From the NCBI GenBank assembly GCA_029261655.1, contig JAJDAY010000024.1, forward strand, positions 36,629-100,628: DNA of 64,000 nucleotides, written 5' to 3'. Below the pieces are notes generated by a model, which ran no database searches, had not been told where the DNA came from, and saw only the letters and a list, made by a program, of their open reading frames with translations. The stretch comes from Nitrospinaceae bacterium (lineage in GTDB: Bacteria; Nitrospinota; Nitrospinia; Nitrospinales; VA-1). Made by a program: the position numbers and the translations under genes. Shown in pieces: positions 35,416-44,205 of the stretch. Every line of letters starts with the position of its first letter. The first letter of the stretch is position 1.

Positions 35416-36846
35416 ATGTTCGGAGTCATTTTAGCAGGCGGAAGTGGAACCCGGTTCTGGCCCAAAAGCCGGGAGCAATCCCCCAAACAACTTCTCAGAA
35501 TCATCGGCCAAAATACCATGATCCAAAATACGGTCGAAAGGCTGTTGCCTCTGATTCCAGCTGAAAACATATTCATGGTGACTCATGCCCTGCACGCTTT
35601 TGAAACCTGCCGTCAAACCGAAGGTTTCGGTATCTCCCCGTCCCAGTTATTAGCAGAACCTGTGGGGAAAAATACGGCGGCGGCGGTTGGATTCGCCGCA
35701 AAAATACTGCATGAAAAAAACCCGGATGCGGTCATGGCTGTCTTCCCAGCGGACCATGTCATAAAGGACCCCAAAGCGTTTTGTGACATTTTGGGTCGGG
35801 CGGAGAAAATCGCTGAAAAAGGATATTTGGTCACTTTGGGCATTCAACCCACCCGGCCCGAAGAAGGTTACGGTTATATAAAACAAGGCCGGACTTTGGA
35901 AGGATCGAAAGGCGCTTTTGAGGTCGAACGGTTCGTCGAAAAACCGGACGCCATGACGGCGCAAAAATTTATCGCCGAGGGCGGATACTCCTGGAATTGC
36001 GGCGTATTTCTCTGGAAGGTCGCTACCATCCTGGAGGAAATACAAACTCACCTGCCAAAGCTGTATGCCGCACTCCCTTCGATTGTTGCGCACACGATTG
36101 AAAATAACCGCAAATATGATTACCGTCTTCTGGATTCGGAGGGGGAAAAAATCTATGACTCCCTGCCCTTCATTTCCATTGACAACGGGATACTGGAAAA
36201 ATCAAAACGGGTTGCGGTGATTCCCGCAACCATCCAATGGAATGACGTTGGAGCCTGGGACGCCCTCGAAGATGTGGCCGAAAAAGATGCGGAAGGAAAT
36301 GTGTTTACAGAAAATGTGACCCCGCTGGATTGCACAGGTTCCATCATCCAGGGCGAAGGACGCATGATAGGCGCTGTGGGCCTCAAGGATATTATCGTGG
36401 TGGACACCCCCGATGCTCTGCTGGTATGCGACAAAAACCAGGCCCAGAAGGTCAAGCTTCTGGTAAACAAACTGAAAGAAAAACACCGCCCGGAAGTGAA
36501 ACTTGGAGTCACCGTACAAAAACCCTGGGGTTCCTATACCGGACTGGAGGAAAAAGACCATTACTTGGTAAAACGAATTGAAGTCAACAGCGGGGAACGG
36601 CTCAGCCTGCAATCACACAATCACCGGAGTGAACACTGGACCGTGGTTTCAGGGTCGGCCCTGGTGGACCTCGACGACAAACAAATCACTTTAAAGGAGA
36701 ACGAATCCCTGTTCATTCCCCTCAAGTCCAAACATCGTCTGGCCAACCCCCACGAAACGCCGCTGATCCTGATTGAAGTCCAAATGGGCGATAAAGTGGT
36801 CGAGGAAGACATCATCCGTTATCAGGATGATTATAACCGCTGTTAA
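35416..36846 (+). CDS. manC: Mannose-1-phosphate guanylyltransferase / mannose-6-phosphate isomerase
   Basis: A 476-residue bifunctional enzyme that makes GDP-mannose for surface polysaccharide. The N-terminal transferase domain has LAGGSGTRFWPKSREQSPKQ and FVEKPDAMTAQKFI; the C-terminal cupin isomerase domain has PWGSYTGLEEKDHYLVKRIEV and SLQSHNHRSEHWTVVSGSA. Full length for the ManC/AlgA type II family. TTCAGGAGCACC precedes the ATG. It is divergent from the ZIP gene, with a 280-base gap, and is transcribed alone. Confidence 0.97.
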   Translation: MFGVILAGGSGTRFWPKSREQSPKQLLRIIGQNTMIQNTVERLLPLIPAENIFMVTHALHAFETCRQTEGFGISPSQLLAEPVGKNTAAAVGFAAKILHEKNPDAVMAVFPADHVIKDPKAFCDILGRAEKIAEKGYLVTLGIQPTRPEEGYGYIKQGRTLEGSKGAFEVERFVEKPDAMTAQKFIAEGGYSWNCGVFLWKVATILEEIQTHLPKLYAALPSIVAHTIENNRKYDYRLLDSEGEKIYDSLPFISIDNGILEKSKRVAVIPATIQWNDVGAWDALEDVAEKDAEGNVFTENVTPLDCTGSIIQGEGRMIGAVGLKDIIVVDTPDALLVCDKNQAQKVKLLVNKLKEKHRPEVKLGVTVQKPWGSYTGLEEKDHYLVKRIEVNSGERLSLQSHNHRSEHWTVVSGSALVDLDDKQITLKENESLFIPLKSKHRLANPHETPLILIEVQMGDKVVEEDIIRYQDDYNRC

Positions 36847-36884
36847 CGGAAAACTAAATTCCGCCTGAAGAGATTTATCCGGCT

Positions 36885-37328
36885 CTACTTTCCAAACGAT
36901 CGCACAAACAAAATAACCTGCCAGGCCTCATCCTCGGTCAGGATACGAGGAATAAATGGAGCCATGGCCGTTCCCCGACTGCCGTTTTTCAGAATCCATA
37001 ACAACTCCCCGTCCGTTCGCGCGGCTTGCCAGGATTTGTCTGTAAAATTTCGGGGAAGTTTTCCAACCAGTCCGGGAATGTTGCCGAGACCTTTACCGTC
37101 CTTCCCGTGACAGGTGACACAAAATGCCTTGCCGTAGAAAAGTTTTTTGCCTTTTTCAATATTATCCTGGGTTGATGGAAACGGATTTTTCCAGGACCGG
37201 GCCTGCTCTATTTGCCCCGGAGGAACCCTTGGTTTCAGGATTTCAGGATCGGCGGCTTCCGTTCCCATGGGCAAGAGAATCAAACAGAGCGCATAAAAAA
37301 ACCATTGCCCCGGCACACGTCCCACCAT
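36885..37328 (-). CDS. Periplasmic monohaem cytochrome c
   Basis: A 147-residue class I cytochrome c. A signal peptide covers about residues 8-25 (ALCLILLPMGTEA). Haem binding is CVTCH (residues 70-74) followed by GKDGKGLGN; the distal methionine is probably in GTAMAPFIP, and the C-terminal helix EDEAWQVILFVRSF is typical. AGGAG lies upstream of the ATG. It would shuttle electrons in the periplasm and could feed the di-haem peroxidase encoded 800 bases away on the same strand. Confidence 0.93.
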   Translation of the reverse strand: MVGRVPGQWFFYALCLILLPMGTEAADPEILKPRVPPGQIEQARSWKNPFPSTQDNIEKGKKLFYGKAFCVTCHGKDGKGLGNIPGLVGKLPRNFTDKSWQAARTDGELLWILKNGSRGTAMAPFIPRILTEDEAWQVILFVRSFGK

Positions 37329-37369
37329 TGACCCGACTCCTCATGGTTAAATATTTTTTTCATAAGGCT

Positions 37370-37397
37370 TGGGAAGGACGGCCCCCCGCCCTTCCCA
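37370..37397 (-). terminator. Hairpin after the DUF1264-like gene
   Basis: The arms TGGGAAGGACGG (37370-37381) and CCGCCCTTCCCA (37386-37397) pair with one bulge or mismatch around a four-base loop, 12 bases beyond the DUF1264-like stop. The stem is GC-rich. A clean T-tract does not follow at once on the minus strand, so this may be a weak terminator. Confidence 0.5.
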
Positions 37398-37408
37398 GCA
37401 CCTGTTGT

Positions 37409-37930
37409 TTATTCTGTTCGGAAGACGTGACCCAAAGATGTGGGTGTGGTCACGGTCCCATCGGGTATCACTTGATCTTTCCCCCACAAATGAAAGATCA
37501 CGCCATCGGTTTTACCAGCGGCCTCGGCAAGAGCTTTCACTTCCTTGGGATCTTCAATGTCAAGAATGACCACCCGGCCCGTATCTATCTCAACCTGGTG
37601 ATCGTGGAAAGTTCGATTCCACTGGACGAGCGGTACGTTTTTCCTGGCAAGATCCTTGGCGATAAAATATTCGACAGCGACGAGTCTGGCATCGGGAGCG
37701 GTCGTTTCAAACAGCATGCATTGAAGAATTTCACCCTTTTGGATCCCCTTGCAATAATGGTGATAGGGTCCGCCAACGGTGCCGTCAGCCATCATATGCG
37801 GCGCCTGCACATGAATCGTATACCCATCCGCCGGGCTACCGCCACCACTAATGGCTGGAGTCGCCATACAACCCACCACCAGAAAACCCACGACACTCAT
37901 CATGAAAATCGATTTAAAGGAATACCGCAT
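37409..37930 (-). CDS. DUF1264-like (OBAP-type) exported protein
   Basis: A 173-residue protein with a lipoprotein-like signal (MMSVVGFLVVGC). Features of the DUF1264/OBAP family are GGPYHHYCKGIQKGEILQCMLFETTAPDARLVAVEYFIAKDL and TFHDHQVEIDTGRVVI. Plant members are oil-body-associated; bacterial function is unknown. The His-rich HHYC and HDH could bind metal. It sits between a cytochrome c and the cytochrome c peroxidase, all on the minus strand, suggesting a link to periplasmic redox stress (inference). Confidence 0.75.
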   Translation of the reverse strand: MRYSFKSIFMMSVVGFLVVGCMATPAISGGGSPADGYTIHVQAPHMMADGTVGGPYHHYCKGIQKGEILQCMLFETTAPDARLVAVEYFIAKDLARKNVPLVQWNRTFHDHQVEIDTGRVVILDIEDPKEVKALAEAAGKTDGVIFHLWGKDQVIPDGTVTTPTSLGHVFRTE

Positions 37931-38103
37931 TTTTCAATCTCCCATTAAGAATTAATAAGCCTAAAATGACTATCTCAAAAAAAACCCCGTCAATTAAAAT
38001 CCTTTGAGGTAATTATCATAATATAAATCGACCAGAAAACTAAAGGTAAATTCCGGCATCCGATTTCAAGGCTCCTAATGGTCAAGACCGCTCAAGCCCC
38101 GGC

Positions 38104-39171
38104 TCACTTCGGAAATGACGTGGGCTCTTTCACGTGCTGCCATCCTACCCCGTTGAGGGTGCGCAACATTTCCACAAGATCCGCCTTTTCTGATTCCGTT
38201 AGCTTGAGAGGAATGATCTGATTGTCCAGAAAGGGGTTCTTGACACCGCCGTTGTTGTAATGATCCACCACTTCTTCCAGGGTCGCGAACCGGCCATCGT
38301 GCATATAAGGAGCGGTCATTGATATCTCGCGCAACGTCGGCGTTTTGAACGCGCCGATGTCTTTTTGGTCCTTGCTCACATGATACCGCCCCACATCAAC
38401 CGTTTCTCCACCCCAGCCAATTCCAATATTATGGAATTTTTCATCGGAGAAATTGGTGCCAAAATGGCAAAGGTTACATCGGGCCTTATCGAAAAATAGT
38501 TTTTTACCTCGTTTGGCGGACTCGGAAATCGCCTTTGCATCGCCTTCATAATCAAACCGATCGAAAGGGCTGTTTCCCGAAATCAGGGTTCTCTGGAAAG
38601 AAGCAATTGCTTTTCCGACATGCTGAATATTAATATTTTTTGTTCTAAAAGCATCTTTAAAAAGCTTTTTATAGCCTGCGATTTTGTTTATTCTCGCCAC
38701 CACCGCATCATTATCGGGGAAACCGTGTTCAATTGGATTTGTCAACGGACCCACGGACTGATCTTCGAGCGTGGGAGCCCGGCCATCCCAAAACTGCACC
38801 TCGCTGAACCCCCGGTTGATAGAGGTGGGCGCGCTTCGGCCTCCCTGCTGACGCTTGATCCCCGCCGAAACCGGCTGGCCATCGGTGAAGGCCAGTGCCG
38901 GGATGTGGCAGGTGGAACATGAAATCGTGTTGTCCGCGGACATGCGTTTATCAAAAAAGAGCAAGCGTCCCAACTCTATTTTCTGTTTTGTCAGCGGGTT
39001 GTCTTTCGGAACCTTAAAACCCTCCTCATCGAGTCCCAGGGGAATTTCCTGTTCATAAGCTTCCTGGGACGCGGCTTCCACACCTATCGCTCCTCCGATC
39101 AATAGCAGGATGGCTCCCGCCAATCCAAGCAATTGCGGTTTTCCGGTTTCAATTAATTTTTTGATTATCAT
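38104..39171 (-). CDS. ccpA: Di-haem cytochrome c peroxidase
   Basis: A 355-residue periplasmic peroxidase of the CcpA/MauG family that reduces hydrogen peroxide with electrons from cytochrome c. A signal anchor (about residues 14-34) precedes the two haem sites CSTCH (85-89) and CNLCH (232-236). Nearby are family phrases LGRLLFFDKRMSADNTISC and APTSINRGFSEVQFWDGRA, and the C-terminal TLREISMTAPYMHDGRFATLEEVVDHYN. AAGGAG precedes the ATG. It is divergent from oxyR; the shared 103-base region holds a consensus OxyR half-site, so peroxide induction is likely. Confidence 0.96.
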   Translation of the reverse strand: MIIKKLIETGKPQLLGLAGAILLLIGGAIGVEAASQEAYEQEIPLGLDEEGFKVPKDNPLTKQKIELGRLLFFDKRMSADNTISCSTCHIPALAFTDGQPVSAGIKRQQGGRSAPTSINRGFSEVQFWDGRAPTLEDQSVGPLTNPIEHGFPDNDAVVARINKIAGYKKLFKDAFRTKNINIQHVGKAIASFQRTLISGNSPFDRFDYEGDAKAISESAKRGKKLFFDKARCNLCHFGTNFSDEKFHNIGIGWGGETVDVGRYHVSKDQKDIGAFKTPTLREISMTAPYMHDGRFATLEEVVDHYNNGGVKNPFLDNQIIPLKLTESEKADLVEMLRTLNGVGWQHVKEPTSFPK

Positions 39172-39270
39172 ATTTTTCTCCTTAACGAAAAGAGTTGCAT
39201 CCGTTTCTATTTATAGAACAATATTGGAGGATTTCAATTGATAAGTCGAATCGATTAACTTTATACTTTT

Positions 39271-39285
39271 ATAGATGAAATCTAT
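39271..39285. promoter_or_regulatory. Consensus OxyR-type binding half-site
   Basis: The 15-mer ATAGATGAAATCTAT matches all ten fixed positions of the OxyR half-site ATAGnTnnnAnCTAT. It overlaps the oxyR start codon (ATG at 39275). A weaker 15-mer at 39250-39264 matches seven of ten positions and lies six bases away. Binding here would block oxyR translation-start DNA and could also act on the divergent peroxidase promoter. Confidence 0.6.
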
Positions 39286-40237
39286 CACCTTGACCCAACT
39301 CGAATATATCGTTGAAGTCGCTAAAAAACAGAGCTTTGGACTCGCGGCCCAATCCTGTTTCGTGACCCAGCCCACCATCAGCATGCAGATACACAAGCTG
39401 GAGGAGGAATTGGGCGTGGTGCTTTTCGACCGGACAAAAAAACCGGTGGAGCCGACTCCCATTGGCCGAAAAATTATTCGGCAGGCCCAGATCGCGGTTC
39501 AGGAAGTTTCCCGTATCGAAGAACTTGTCCAATCGGAACAAGGTAAAGTTGAAGGTGAATTCAAGCTCGGCGTCATTCCCACTCTGGCTCCCTACCTCCT
39601 GCCCCGGTTTCTGGAAACCTTCACAAAAAAATACCCGATGGTGGACCTGATCATTGAGGAATTGCAGACCCATTCCATTATTGAAAAACTAAAAGAGGAT
39701 TCCCTGGACGCGGGAATTTTAGTCACGCCTTTAAAAATAAAAGGGATTCTGGAAAAGCATTTATTCTATGAGCCGTTCATCGTTTACCTGACTTCCAAAC
39801 ATCCCCTGCACAAACTGGAAAAGGTTTCTGAAAAAGATTTAAACCTGAACGATATCTGGTTATTGAATGAAGGCCACTGCTTTCGGGAACAAGCAATGGA
39901 CCTTTGTAAAAAAAGAAAAATGGCGGGCGGGAAGCATAAAAACCTGGTGTTCGAAAGCGGCAACCTTGAAACTTTAATACGTCTGGTCGATAAAAACTTC
40001 GGTTACACTCTTTTGCCCTATTTGGCCACCATGGGCATGCCTCGCCCGGACATCAAAAAGAAACTCAGGTTTTTCAATAACCCCGTTCCCACCCGCGAAG
40101 TCAGTATCGTCACCAGTCGGTCCTTTCTCAAGCAAAGCATCATAGAAGCCCTGAATAAAAGTATCATCGCCTCCCTTCCCGATGAATTAAAGCAGAGCAA
40201 CTCAAAGACCCGCGTCGTGAATTTACCGTCATTTTAA
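39275..40237 (+). CDS. oxyR: OxyR-type LysR peroxide regulator
   Basis: A 320-residue LysR-family regulator. The N-terminal helix-turn-helix is LAAQSCFVTQPTISMQIHKLEEELGVVLFDR. The effector domain carries GHCFREQAMDLC, with cysteines at 202 and 211; the nine-residue spacing and GHC context match the redox pair C199/C208 of E. coli OxyR. This supports direct peroxide sensing rather than a generic LysR role. It is divergent from the cytochrome c peroxidase gene and convergent with the HEAT-repeat gene. A half-site overlaps its start codon, suggesting autoregulation. Confidence 0.92.
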   Translation: MKSITLTQLEYIVEVAKKQSFGLAAQSCFVTQPTISMQIHKLEEELGVVLFDRTKKPVEPTPIGRKIIRQAQIAVQEVSRIEELVQSEQGKVEGEFKLGVIPTLAPYLLPRFLETFTKKYPMVDLIIEELQTHSIIEKLKEDSLDAGILVTPLKIKGILEKHLFYEPFIVYLTSKHPLHKLEKVSEKDLNLNDIWLLNEGHCFREQAMDLCKKRKMAGGKHKNLVFESGNLETLIRLVDKNFGYTLLPYLATMGMPRPDIKKKLRFFNNPVPTREVSIVTSRSFLKQSIIEALNKSIIASLPDELKQSNSKTRVVNLPSF

Positions 40238-40257
40238 TCGAGCCAGCGAGACGATTC

Positions 40258-41403
40258 TCAACGCGTCAGTTTGATCAGGTTACCCGCCGCATAGGCCCGA
40301 ACCGCCTCCCGCGGATCATCCAGCATACGCACCAGAAGCGGAAAAGCGTCCGCTCCCCCCATCATTCCCACAGCCCGTACGGCCGACGTGCGAACCCGGG
40401 TGTTCTCGTCGTTCAATGCCCGGCCCAGCAACTCAGCCCGATCGGGCAAGTTAATTTCACCCATTATCCTGGCGGTGCTGCTGCGGACTCCGTAATCGGG
40501 ATGTTCCAGCTCCTGGGCAAAAACTTCCCGGCAATTGTCCGAACCCAACCGATGCATCGCGACCGCTGAGGACACTCGCACCATGGGATCGGGATCCTGA
40601 CACAGTTTTCGGACATGGTTTTGGGCAATGCTTGCGGGAAGATAGCCCATGACCAACACGGCCTGATACCTGACGGACGGGTGATCGCTCAATGTCAACT
40701 CCGCCAAGCGGGGAAATAATTGCGGCTGGACCAAATCGCCGATGGCTTTCAAACTGTAAAAAATCACCTCGTCTTCCGCGTCATCGAGCAAAGCGGTTAA
40801 ATGCGGAATCAGTTCCCTGGATTTCATTTTCCCGATATAGCCGATGGCCTGATATCTGGCAACGGAATTGGAATCCTCCAGGGTATCCAATACGAGAGTG
40901 AGTTTTTCCTTCTCTCCCAACTTGTATAAAGCCGCCGCCGCGGACAAACGAACGGGCCGGTCATAGGATTTCAAATTGGCGCGGATCAGACCCCGCGCAT
41001 CTTGTCGACCAAGATCTCCCAGCATTTCCAGGGCAGCGCTTTTGACCCATATATTATGATCGTCTATCAGGTACTTTGCGGTGAGAGAGGCTGATTCTGG
41101 CGAAAAATTTTTAAACCCCTGCAGGGCAAACAAACGGGTGGTGTGGTACACATCGGTCGTTGCTTTTTGTAAAAGAGGAATGAGTTCCTTGTCCCCGGAT
41201 TCCCCAGCCGCCCGTGCCGCGGCGCCTCTGATATAAGCGTTTTCGCTTTCAATCGCATGATACAAAATCGCCAGACAGCGCTGTCTCAGTTTCAGAATCA
41301 CGTCGTCGGGCTTTTGGGCCGCCGTCAAAGTTTCTGCCGGCAAGAGAAAACCCGCCAGGAGCACCGTCGTCCAAAAAAATTTCGCCCTTAAATTTTGCAT
41401 CAT
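40258..41403 (-). CDS. Exported HEAT-repeat protein
   Basis: A 381-residue protein. The start at 41403 (MMQNLRAKFFWTTVLLAGFLL) gives a signal peptide; longer in-frame extensions upstream would bury it. After the signal it is a solenoid of about nine HEAT/PBS-lyase-like repeats, for instance IRGAAARAAGESGDKELIPLL, VRLSAAAALYKLGEKEKL and VRTSAVRAVGMMGGADAFPLL. It probably serves as a periplasmic binding scaffold. Its 3' end lies 20 bases from the oxyR stop. A glycosyltransferase gene starts further upstream on the same strand. Confidence 0.88.
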   Translation of the reverse strand: MMQNLRAKFFWTTVLLAGFLLPAETLTAAQKPDDVILKLRQRCLAILYHAIESENAYIRGAAARAAGESGDKELIPLLQKATTDVYHTTRLFALQGFKNFSPESASLTAKYLIDDHNIWVKSAALEMLGDLGRQDARGLIRANLKSYDRPVRLSAAAALYKLGEKEKLTLVLDTLEDSNSVARYQAIGYIGKMKSRELIPHLTALLDDAEDEVIFYSLKAIGDLVQPQLFPRLAELTLSDHPSVRYQAVLVMGYLPASIAQNHVRKLCQDPDPMVRVSSAVAMHRLGSDNCREVFAQELEHPDYGVRSSTARIMGEINLPDRAELLGRALNDENTRVRTSAVRAVGMMGGADAFPLLVRMLDDPREAVRAYAAGNLIKLTR

Positions 41404-41444
41404 TGCAATACTTTCAAACCCGCTATCGGGGAACAATACCCAGG

Positions 41445-42278
41445 TTAACTGGAGTGGGAATACTTTTCTATCAATACTTGATAGCGTTCCGCTTCTTGCA
41501 CCTTTCCCCGCTTGGAAAATCCCTGAACCAGAATACCGCATTTCTGGAGCAGGGTCTTGACAACAAGACCGCGTCTTTCTTCACTCAGGGACGATTCCCG
41601 AAGGAGTTTTTCCAGAGCGACCACTCTGAACCGGTCCATCCCCCAGTATTTTGTGGACAATTGATCTTCATGTCCTCCCTGTTTGACGATCAGTTTTTCC
41701 TCAATAAAATGCACCGGGTATTTCAGCGATATTCTCAACCAGAGATCATAATCTTCGCAAACCGGCAAGTCTTCGTCGAATAACCCCACCTCATCGAACA
41801 GCGAAGACCGCATCAAAACAGACGAAGGGCTGACGATACAAAGCGGCAGGGAGGGGGCAAAAATATCCCCGGAATACTTGCGATGCTTGTTCATGGGGTT
41901 GACCCGGACTCCCTTGCGAATCCATATCTCATCGGTATAACACACCTGGCAATCCGAATGCGATTCCATCCAGCGAATCTGCCTCTCCAGCTTGTTTTTG
42001 ACCCACAAATCATCGGAATCCAGAAAACAGATATAGCGCCCCCTGGCCATTCCGATTCCAAGGTTCCTGGCATGAGACACGCCTGAATTCTCCGGGCAAG
42101 CCACATAACGAACACGGGGAAACTCCAGCATCACTTCCTGGGTCAGGTCGGTAGAACCATCGTCGATCACGATCAATTCATAATCGGTGAAAGTTTGAGC
42201 CAAAACCGAAAGAACGGATTCCTTTAAAAAACCGGCCCGGTTAAAGGTGGGAATAATGATCGTCAATACAGGTTGCAT
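41445..42278 (-). CDS. Family 2 glycosyltransferase
   Basis: A 277-residue GT-A fold glycosyltransferase. I start it at ATG 42278 (MQPVLTIIIPTFNRAGFLKE), the usual position just before the first strand; the reading frame stays open for 100 codons upstream but without family sequence. Motifs: VLAQTFTDYELIVIDDGSTD (nucleotide-sugar binding), GMARGRYICFLDSDDLW (DxD) and LFDEDLPVCEDYDLWLRIS. It adds a sugar to a surface glycan or lipid. It lacks membrane segments. It lies 41 bases upstream of the HEAT-repeat gene. Confidence 0.9.
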   Translation of the reverse strand: MQPVLTIIIPTFNRAGFLKESVLSVLAQTFTDYELIVIDDGSTDLTQEVMLEFPRVRYVACPENSGVSHARNLGIGMARGRYICFLDSDDLWVKNKLERQIRWMESHSDCQVCYTDEIWIRKGVRVNPMNKHRKYSGDIFAPSLPLCIVSPSSVLMRSSLFDEVGLFDEDLPVCEDYDLWLRISLKYPVHFIEEKLIVKQGGHEDQLSTKYWGMDRFRVVALEKLLRESSLSEERRGLVVKTLLQKCGILVQGFSKRGKVQEAERYQVLIEKYSHSS

Positions 42279-42516
42279 CTGATGATTTGATCTGACTGAA
42301 AAAAGGATAATTTGATATTTCGGAACAGCAAATTTTTCGGTATTCTTAAGATCGCCAGCCCCCATAATTGCCTTGACAAAATGCCACTTTTCCCATAAAA
42401 ATAATGGGTTCTGGCGAATTGTTCGAGAATAAACTTCCAACGAATGATATTTATTCGATCTTTCCCTCCAGGCTCGCTTGACCGTATAATTTTGCTCCAA
42501 AATGGGTATTTGATTT

Positions 42517-43518
42517 ATGGATTTTAACGCGGTAACAAGACGATTTAAAGAAGAACTGGTACGGGTAGAGGAATCCATCCGCAAGAACTACGAGTCGGAC
42601 GTTCCCCTGATTCCCGGAATCAGTGCGTACCTGATGAATGGCGGCGGAAAACGCGTTCGCCCCCTCTTGACCCTCATATCCGCCAATCTTTGCGGGCAGG
42701 AAGCAGACGATATGGTCATCAAACATGGCTGTGTCATCGAATACATCCATTCCGCGACCCTGCTTCACGACGACGTGGTCGATGAAACCACCGTTCGGCG
42801 CGGCAATGAAACTGTGAATTCCAAGTGGGGCAGTGACGCCAGCATTCTGGTGGGAGACTTTCTGATCTCCCGCGCCATCCTCATGCTGGCAAAGGATTGT
42901 AACCCTAAAATCATCCGCGCTATTGCAGAAGCCACCAAAGTTTTAGTTGAAGGCGGCATTCTCGAATACACTCATGCCCGGAAGCTTGAGGTCAGCAAAA
43001 AACATTGTCTGGACGTGATTTACCGTAAAACCGCATCCATCATTTCCGTGAGCTGTCAAATGGGCGCGTTATTAGCCGGCGCCACGGACGAGCAGGAACA
43101 GGCTCTGGTATCCTTCGGCAATGATTTTGGCATGGCGTTTCAACTGGTGGATGACGCAATGGACTATGACGGCGATGAAGACCTCTTAGGCAAACCTCCC
43201 GGAACCGACTTCAAGGAAGGCCACGTGACCCTGCCTCTCCTCCATCTGTATCAAAACAGTGATCGGGCCATGAAAAATAAAATCGAATCCTTCGTCCAGA
43301 ACGAACACATTGCGCAAAAGGATTTTGAATTCATTCTCGATTGTCTGCGAGAAACCAAGTCGATAGAATACACCCTCGACCTTGCCAGAGAATATCTTGA
43401 CCGGGCCAAAAACACTCTGCGTAAGGGGAATTTTCCGGCTCCTGAATATATCGACTACCTCATCACGGTCGCCGACCATACAGTGGATCGGTACACTGCG
43501 GCTAAGACCTGCCCCTAG
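42517..43518 (+). CDS. ispB: Polyprenyl (octaprenyl-type) diphosphate synthase
   Basis: A 333-residue trans-prenyltransferase that elongates farnesyl diphosphate for quinone side chains. The first aspartate-rich motif is LLHDDVVDETTVRRG (about residue 85) and the second is QLVDDAMDYDGDEDLLGKPPGTDFKEGHVTLPLL (about 212), both intact. SAYLMNGGGKRVRPLL near the N-terminus binds the allylic substrate. Length matches IspB. It is divergent from the glycosyltransferase and followed by the AMMECR1 gene, 140 bases later. Confidence 0.95.
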   Translation: MDFNAVTRRFKEELVRVEESIRKNYESDVPLIPGISAYLMNGGGKRVRPLLTLISANLCGQEADDMVIKHGCVIEYIHSATLLHDDVVDETTVRRGNETVNSKWGSDASILVGDFLISRAILMLAKDCNPKIIRAIAEATKVLVEGGILEYTHARKLEVSKKHCLDVIYRKTASIISVSCQMGALLAGATDEQEQALVSFGNDFGMAFQLVDDAMDYDGDEDLLGKPPGTDFKEGHVTLPLLHLYQNSDRAMKNKIESFVQNEHIAQKDFEFILDCLRETKSIEYTLDLAREYLDRAKNTLRKGNFPAPEYIDYLITVADHTVDRYTAAKTCP

Positions 43519-43658
43519 AATTGTTTTCCGACCCTGGCCAGGTCGCGGCTTTTGCCAGATCCATCCGCCCCGCTCGATGGCGGGGGGGCTGAATAAATGA
43601 GTTGCGACTGATTTCAAAGGCCGTATCATGATTTCCAGAGTTCTTTTAATGAAAATGA

Positions 43659-44180
43659 ATGATGCCAACCAAACCACATCCCTATGTCCAGCTGGCGTTC
43701 CAATCCGTCCGGCATTATCTGGAGCACGGCGTTCCCCTGCCATGTCCTGAAAACCTGACGGACGATTTACTGCAAACAAAAGGCGCGTTCGTTACCATAA
43801 AAAACGGCCTTGAGCTTCGGGGATGTATCGGCGAATTGATTCCAACCCACGAAAACCTCGCCATCGAAATCATCAAGAACGCTGTGAGCGCCGCCAGCCG
43901 GGACCCCCGGTTTTCTCCCATCTCTAAAGACGAAATAACGGATCTCACATTTTCCGTGGACGTTCTCGCTCCCCTGGAAAAAGTAGCGGATGTTTCCGAA
44001 CTGGACTGTAAAAAATTCGGCCTGATCGTGACTTCAGGCGACAAACAAGGTGTGCTATTGCCCGACCTTGAAGGAATCGACACCGTAGCCGAACAACTCA
44101 GAATTTGCCTCAAAAAGGGCGGGATCGACGCAAGCGAAGCTTATGAAATGCAGCGCTTCGAGGTGGAACGGTATCGTTAA
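43659..44180 (+). CDS. AMMECR1-domain protein
   Basis: A 173-residue protein of the AMMECR1 family, conserved from archaea to humans and of unknown biochemical role. Signature LRGCIGELIPTHENLAIEIIKNAVSAASRDPRF is intact (the LRGCIG motif), followed by ITDLTFSVDVLAPLEKV and DKQGVLLPDLEGIDTVAEQLRICLKKGGID. It is the intact member of a pair: a frameshifted copy of its last 120 bases lies 2.5 kb downstream after nhaA and two small genes. Two adjacent ATGs (43659 and 43662) could start it. Confidence 0.93.
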   Translation: MMPTKPHPYVQLAFQSVRHYLEHGVPLPCPENLTDDLLQTKGAFVTIKNGLELRGCIGELIPTHENLAIEIIKNAVSAASRDPRFSPISKDEITDLTFSVDVLAPLEKVADVSELDCKKFGLIVTSGDKQGVLLPDLEGIDTVAEQLRICLKKGGIDASEAYEMQRFEVERYR

Positions 44181-44205
44181 TACGAGAAAGTTCCTGCAGG
44201 TGTCG

